From assembly GCA_028386065.3 (NCBI GenBank), contig JAKUCV010002172.1, positions 285,338-349,337 of the forward strand: DNA of 64,000 bases, written 5' to 3'. Source of the DNA: Turnera subulata (taxonomy: Eukaryota > Streptophyta > Magnoliopsida > Malpighiales > Passifloraceae). Shown here in pieces: positions 59,308 to 64,000 of the stretch. The stretch's first letter is position 1. Every line of letters starts with the position of its first letter. The notes under the pieces were generated by a model that was not told where the DNA came from, searched no databases, and was given only the letters and a program-made list of their open reading frames with translations. A program made the translations under genes and the position numbers.

Positions 59308-61317
59308 ATGGGGGCTGGAACTAGCCTAGGCTCCGAGAGTGCATGTTATTCATCTACCCTAGAGGGCGGTGGAGAAAACTATGGCTTTCAGAAGGGGCAG
59401 CTTCTACCTCCCATTGGGCATACGCAAATCATAGATGCCCCTAGGCTTCCAAACATTGGAGTGGGAAAAAAAAGTTTAAAAACCTTAATTGATAAAGAGG
59501 AGCTAGATACAGAAGAGCATACCTATCAAGTTCCCATTAAGGACGAATATATTGATTGCTCCTCCCCTAACAAGTTCGGCATGTATCCTCGATGCGTCAA
59601 ATTAGGCCTTAGATTTCTCCTGCACCCTTTCTTTTGTTACGTCCTTCGCTGTGCTGGCCTGTGTCCAGCTCAACTAAACCCAAACAGTTGGATGCTTTTA
59701 ATTGGTTTCAAATGCTTATGCTACCGTTTGGATGTGCCTCCTCGCCTTTGTGTTCTTCACTGCTTGGTCCAACTAATGGAGCAAGAAGAAGGGGGGGGGG
59801 GGTGGGCTATTTTTTCCGCCAGAAGGAGAAAATATTTAAAGGGCTTCCTGACTCCAGTCCAGCTTATAAACATAGCTTCTTTTTTGTCAAAAAGAAAAGT
59901 GGAAATTTGGGTTTCTCCTCAAAGTTTCACCTGGCGGACTTTGCCCGGTTTAATGTTGAGCCGTCCCTTGACAACCACGATGCAGCTATCTTCCAAAAAA
60001 TTTTGGGTGCTGGGGTTTCCCATACAAGAGAGGTGGTGACTAATGAGACCAGACGAGCTGCCTATCTTTGGTTTAATGGTGTTCAAGCACCTTGTGGGTT
60101 TCTCCCCCTAATACTTTTGTATTTTGAGATCTAACATTTTTCTTTTGTTATATGCTGTATATTGAGCCTATGCTCTCTATTTTGCAGACATGCAACTGGA
60201 GCTTGATGCATTCCTTTGTTCGTTCTGTGAGGATGAAGAATCGAATGTAGAAACGATATCTCCAGAGGTCTCAAAGGGGGCAGGTGTTACCCCAAATGAC
60301 ATGTTGTTGACGAGTGGGTTTGCATGCTTTGCCGACAATTGGCAGGGAGGATTTGCTGGCCACTCCTCTAAGGAATGCAGCGCTGGCCTTGTGTTGGGTG
60401 CCTCCACCTCCTTTGCCAAAGGGGACAAAGAACCTCCCAAGCATAAAAGAAAGAGTGGGTCTGGAGAGGAGCCAGTAGAAAACTTAGGAGGACGATCTTC
60501 AGGGCAGAAATGGAGTCTGCATGATCAAGCTAGAATTTTTGCACACTTCCTCCCAAAAGATTTCATTTCTCCCACAACGGAAACTGGGCAACTAAGCCGG
60601 ATTCTGGGCTACCCAACACAGGTATGTTGATACTCTGTTCTTTTTATTTCCCTAGTGACGCTTTTGTTTTTCTTTTCCCTGTTTTTTTTTTTTGGGTTTT
60701 ATTTCGTTTGTTTTTGTTCTTTTTAGTTCTGTTCACACTATCGCACCTCTTTTTTCTTTGGACAGACTCTGGCTGCCACTGTAGAAGCTTTAGTGGTCGA
60801 AGCGGCCGAGGAGATGCAGGACCAGAACTTGCTGGAGCTACTGTAGAATGAAAAAAGAGGAGCTGGCCTTAGCGAAAGAAAACTTGTCTCGTCAAGTTGA
60901 GGTTTTGACACAAGAGCAGATTCTGGCAAAATAGTTAGCAAAGTCAATGGAAGAGAATAAAATTTCACTCCAAGCGCAGATACAGCGCTACAAAGTCAAT
61001 TAGCTCTTGAGAAGAAAGAGGTGGTAATTGCTCGAGAGGAGGCTGCCAAGGCGCGAGAGGAACGTGACCTTGCTCTTGAAAAGACAGCCGTCAACATTGA
61101 TAATTTGAATCAGGAGGCAGTGACTGCCTTTCACTCTTCAAAAGAGTTCAAAGAAGAAATAACACGAATGACAACGAGCTCGGGCAAAGCGCTGAAGCAT
61201 GTTTTCTTCCAGGAGCTCCAAAGGATCTGCCCGGACTTTGACATGAGTCTGCTGCAAGGGTTTCCTCGTAAAGAAGCCGTCCAAGCCATTTTTGCAGCTA
61301 ATAAGCTCATTTAAGCA
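59308..61317 (+). pseudogene. Antisense additional ORF of a Tat-like gypsy element (Transposase_28-like)
   Basis: The first part (59308-about 59800) reads YPRCVKLGLRFLLHPFFCYV and LCPAQLNPNSWMLLIGF, as in the plant 'putative gypsy type transposon' domain. A run of 12 G (59791-59802) shifts the frame; the domain continues to about 60098 as GYFFRQKEKIFKGLPDSSPA and HSFFFVKKKSGNLGFSSKF. Introns are likely: one ending TTTTGCAG at 60187 and one from 60622 (CAG/GTATGTT) to 60765 (GGACAG). The next parts (60190-60621, 60766-61317) end in a coiled coil broken by stops at 60844 and frame changes, finishing with AREERDLALEKTAVNIDNLN and a DFDMSLLQGF motif. Such ORFs are known antisense to pol between pol and the 3' LTR in some Tat elements. 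This copy is dead. Confidence 0.75.
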
Positions 61318-62055
61318 AAGAGGCAGAGCCTCCCATTTCTTTTTTTTTTTTTATGCATAAACCGAATATTATCAGCTTAGCTTCCACAAGCGCTGTTTGC
61401 TGGCTTGGTTTTTTGTTGTTTTTTTTTAGCGCATTGTGAGTCTGTTTGGTCATTTGGAGTTGCTACCTGGATTCTGTCGAAATGATACATGGAGTTTCCA
61501 ATCCAAGCTCTTTCTTTTTTTTTTTAATTTTCTTCTTTGGATAAGATTACTGTGTCTTGGCAAAAAAGACATTGCAGCACCCCATTCCTGAAGAATGTTT
61601 TGATCCTCGGAGAGGGGAAGTTTCTTTTCCAAAAACGTTTAAGTATGAGTGAGAGGTTTCAAGGAACTTTTCCTCTAATTTTTCCTAAGCTTGTGTCTCC
61701 TCTGTTGTTCGGGTGCGTGGGAGGCCCCTTGGGTCTTCAACTCACGCTCTTACCCAGAGGAAGAAAACAATCCCAATGGGTCGTCTTTTGAACAACTGAA
61801 CATGGAGGTCTCCTGAACAAAGTGTCCTCTAGAATTTTAATCTTTAGTTGTTGAAAAGAGATCAAAAAAGATGTACTCATGTGAAGAAATGCTTGCCCAG
61901 TTTATTCAATTTGAACGAAGAGACCCCATAGGCCTTTATTGGCATAACATGATGCGCAGACAATGTTTTAACAAAATGAACAAAGGTAAAAAAAAAAAAG
62001 CAATTCCACAAAAGAAAATGTAACACGGTTAAAAAGAGGGGAAAGAGATTATCTA
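61318..62055. other. Spacer between the antisense ORF and the end of pol
   Basis: T-rich, with homopolymer runs near 61340 and 61510. The two converging coding units end on either side. Possible shared termination region; no gene. Confidence 0.4.
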
Positions 62056-64000
62056 TCAAGCGTAGAACTTCTTCAGATTATCTATGTTCCATGTGTGGGG
62101 CAGTAAATGACCGTTCTTTGGATTTCGCAGCAAGTAGGCACCTTGGTACTTCTCTTCTTCAACTTGATAAGGTCCTTCCCAGTTTGTACTGAGCTTATTT
62201 CCCTTCATACCAGCTGCATCTGCCCTTCACAAGATCAAGTCTCCCGGCTAGACAGGACGAGGCTTGACTCCTTTGTTGTAATACTTTGCAATTCTCTGTT
62301 TGTAGGCCAATGTTCTAAGCATAGCCTCCTCTCTACTCTCTTCTCTAGTGTTCAATAAACATGTAAGCAAGGCGTAGTTTTCTTCCTCCTCAAAGACCCG
62401 CACCCTTAGGCTTGGTTCAACTAATTCGGAGGGTACTACAGCCTCTGCTCCATAAGCCAAACTAAAGGGGGTTGCACCCGTTGCTGTGTTAGGGGTGGTC
62501 CTGATGCCCCACAAAATTTGAGGAAGCAAATCAACCATGTGTGGGGCAGTAAACGGTCGTTCTTTGTATTTCAGATTATCCATGTTCCATGTGTGGGGCA
62601 GTAAACGGCCGTTCTTTGGATTTCGCAGCAAGTAGGCACCTTGGTACTTCTCTTTTTCAACTTGATAAGGTCCTTCCCAATTTGGACTGAGCTTATTTCC
62701 CTTCATACCAGCTGCTTCTGCCCTTCGCAAGACCAAATCTCCCGGCTGGACAGGACGAGGCTTGACTCGTTTGTTGTAATACTTTGCAATTCTCTACTTG
62801 TAGGCCAATGTTCTAAGCATAGCCTCCTCTCTACTCTCTTCTCTAGTGTCCAATAAACATGTAAGCAAGGCGTCGTTTTCTTCCTCCTCGAAGACCCACA
62901 CCCTTAGGCTTGGTTCAACTAATTCGGAGGGTACTACAGCCTCTGCTCCATAAGCCAAACTAAAGGGGGTTGCACCCGTTGCTGTGTTAGGGGTGGTCCT
63001 GATGTCCCACAAAATTTGAGGAAGGAAATCAGCCCATTTGCCAACTTTGCTGTCTATTTTCTTCTGGAGGGCCTTTTTAATGGTACGGTTGGTCTTCTCT
63101 ACCATGTGCTACCGAAGAAAAACGCAACTGAATTTTGAACTCCTCCGCGAACTCCTTGAAGGATTTGTTATCGAATTGTTTACCATTGTCGCTTACGAGA
63201 ACCCTTGGGACCCCGAAACAGAAGATAACATTTTTCTTAACAAACTCCTGCACAACATGCATGGTGATTTTTGCCATAGCCTTCGCCTCTACCCTTCTCG
63301 TAAAATAATCCACAGCGACAATTACATACTTTCTCTGCCCGCTAGCTACGGGGAAAGGCCCAAGTATATCGATCCCCCATTGAGCAAATGGGCATGGAGA
63401 TGCAAGCGCACTTAACAAGCTTGCCGGCTGATGGGGTACATTGGCGTGCATTTGGCACTTTTTGCACTCCCATACATATTGCTTCATGTCCTTCCAGACG
63501 GTGGGCTAATAATATCCCTGCCTCAAGACCAGAAGAACCATGGCCTGGTATCCTGGGTGATTTCCACACATCCCATCGTGCACCTCTTTCATCACAAGTT
63601 TTGCACTTGCCGGAGTTAGGCATTTCAACAGAACTCCTGTGACCGATCTCTTGTACAGATCACCCATCTACACTGTGTACCGTGCAGCCTGTCTTACCAT
63701 CTTCCGAGCTTCAACGTTATTGAAAGGCAAAATCCCCTCGGTAATATATTTTCTGATAGGGTCTATCCAGGAACTCTCAGTAAGGATTGGGAGGACATGT
63801 TCTCTCCCAACGGACGGATATTCAAGAGTAGCCCTGATGATCTTGGCTGGTGCTATACTACACATCCCCATTTTGGCAAGGAGGTCAGCTTTTTGGTTTG
63901 TGGAGCGGGGGATCTTAACAACCTCCAAACTATCCAAACTAGATCGTGTCTCGCTTATCCTCTCCAGATATTTTTTCATGATCTCATCTTTTGCCTGGTA
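62056..64000 (-). pseudogene. Tat-like Ty3/gypsy pol: RNase H end and integrase
   Basis: From the window edge the minus strand reads the end of RNase H (VVKIPRSTNQKADLLAKMG, 63979-63668), a stop at about 63667, the H2C2 zinc-binding region (EVHDGMCGNHPG ... CKKCQMH) with a TGG-to-TAG stop near 63509, and the integrase core. The core shows the first Asp in WGIDILGPFP and the second in VLVSDNGKQFD. Near 63095 a deletion of the PQANGQ segment shifts the frame to VEKTNRTIKKALQKK, which keeps the catalytic Glu. The C-terminal part (LPQILWDIRTTPNTATGATP, AYGAEAVVPSELVEPSLRV, then NKLSPNWEGPYQV) is duplicated in tandem and ends at 62056. The element continues beyond the window. Confidence 0.88.
62076..63034 (-). 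repeat. In-frame tandem duplication of the integrase C-terminal coding segment
   Basis: Unit 1 (62076-about 62536) and unit 2 (62574-about 63034) are offset by 498 bp, which is 166 codons, and share ACCTTGGTACTTCTC, CTCCCGGCT, CGAGGCTTGACTC and GGGGGTTGCACCCGTTGCTG blocks. The junction carries an extra copy of CCATGTGTGGGGCAGTAAAC (62535-62555), which suggests recombination between short repeats. The frame is kept across the junction. Each unit has since gained its own stop. Confidence 0.88.

Noticed and set aside
63342..63642. Long frames on both strands over the integrase zinc-binding region
   Set aside because: They are shadows; the real integrase frame is the one with the H2C2 residues and the two core aspartates.

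Overview
The window is nuclear DNA from a flowering plant, most likely a eudicot. Evidence is a spliced nuclear gene for a chloroplast protein, AT-rich intergenic sequence, and plant-type copia, gypsy (Tat-like and chromovirus-like), hAT, CACTA, Mutator-like and Harbinger-like elements. I cannot name the species. No rRNA, tRNA or CRISPR was recognised.

The only clearly intact host gene is a 24-exon chloroplast polynucleotide phosphorylase gene (PNP1-like) at 31648-45466 on the plus strand. The exons join without a stop into 943 codons: transit peptide, two RNase PH-type cores, KH and S1. A long-inverted-repeat element ends about 200 bp upstream of its ATG. A 495-bp solo LTR with perfect 5-bp target duplications lies in its intron 20.

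Left arm (1-31445): a broken copia pol fragment; a copia-type solo LTR (1743-2916); AT-rich sequence; a fold-back repeat split by a 2.8-kb CACTA-type element that carries a small basic coiled-coil ORF; then a cluster of one LTR family with LTRs of about 3 kb. That family has one truncated member (10385-15629, with a nested solo LTR) and one structurally complete member (18624-26229, target duplication GCTCC). Its internal region of about 1.6 kb has no gag or pol, so it is a LARD-like non-autonomous element. Between the two members is an inverted-repeat element holding a MORN-repeat fragment resembling PIP5K. A Mutator-like element (28360-29194) and a Harbinger-like MITE (29948-30321) follow.

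Right arm (46732-64000): an unclassified repeat interrupted by a 3.4-kb hAT element with a perfect 8-bp target duplication. The hAT carries a deleted transposase and, on the opposite strand, the C-terminal kinase lobe of an LRR receptor kinase (PXC2/IRK type). Next come a reversed LARD LTR fragment, a copia LTR with a degenerate gag, and a second copy of the unclassified repeat. The window ends in a Tat-like gypsy element on the minus strand: LTR near 57.1-57.4 kb, an antisense additional ORF with a Transposase_28-like domain at 59.3-61.3 kb, and RNase H/integrase at 62.1-64.0 kb with an in-frame 498-bp tandem duplication.

Overall this is one conserved organellar RNA-processing gene in a nest of transposable elements. 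The most notable accessory features are host-gene fragments held inside two DNA-type elements. Family assignments rest on reading motifs by eye; no database search was possible.
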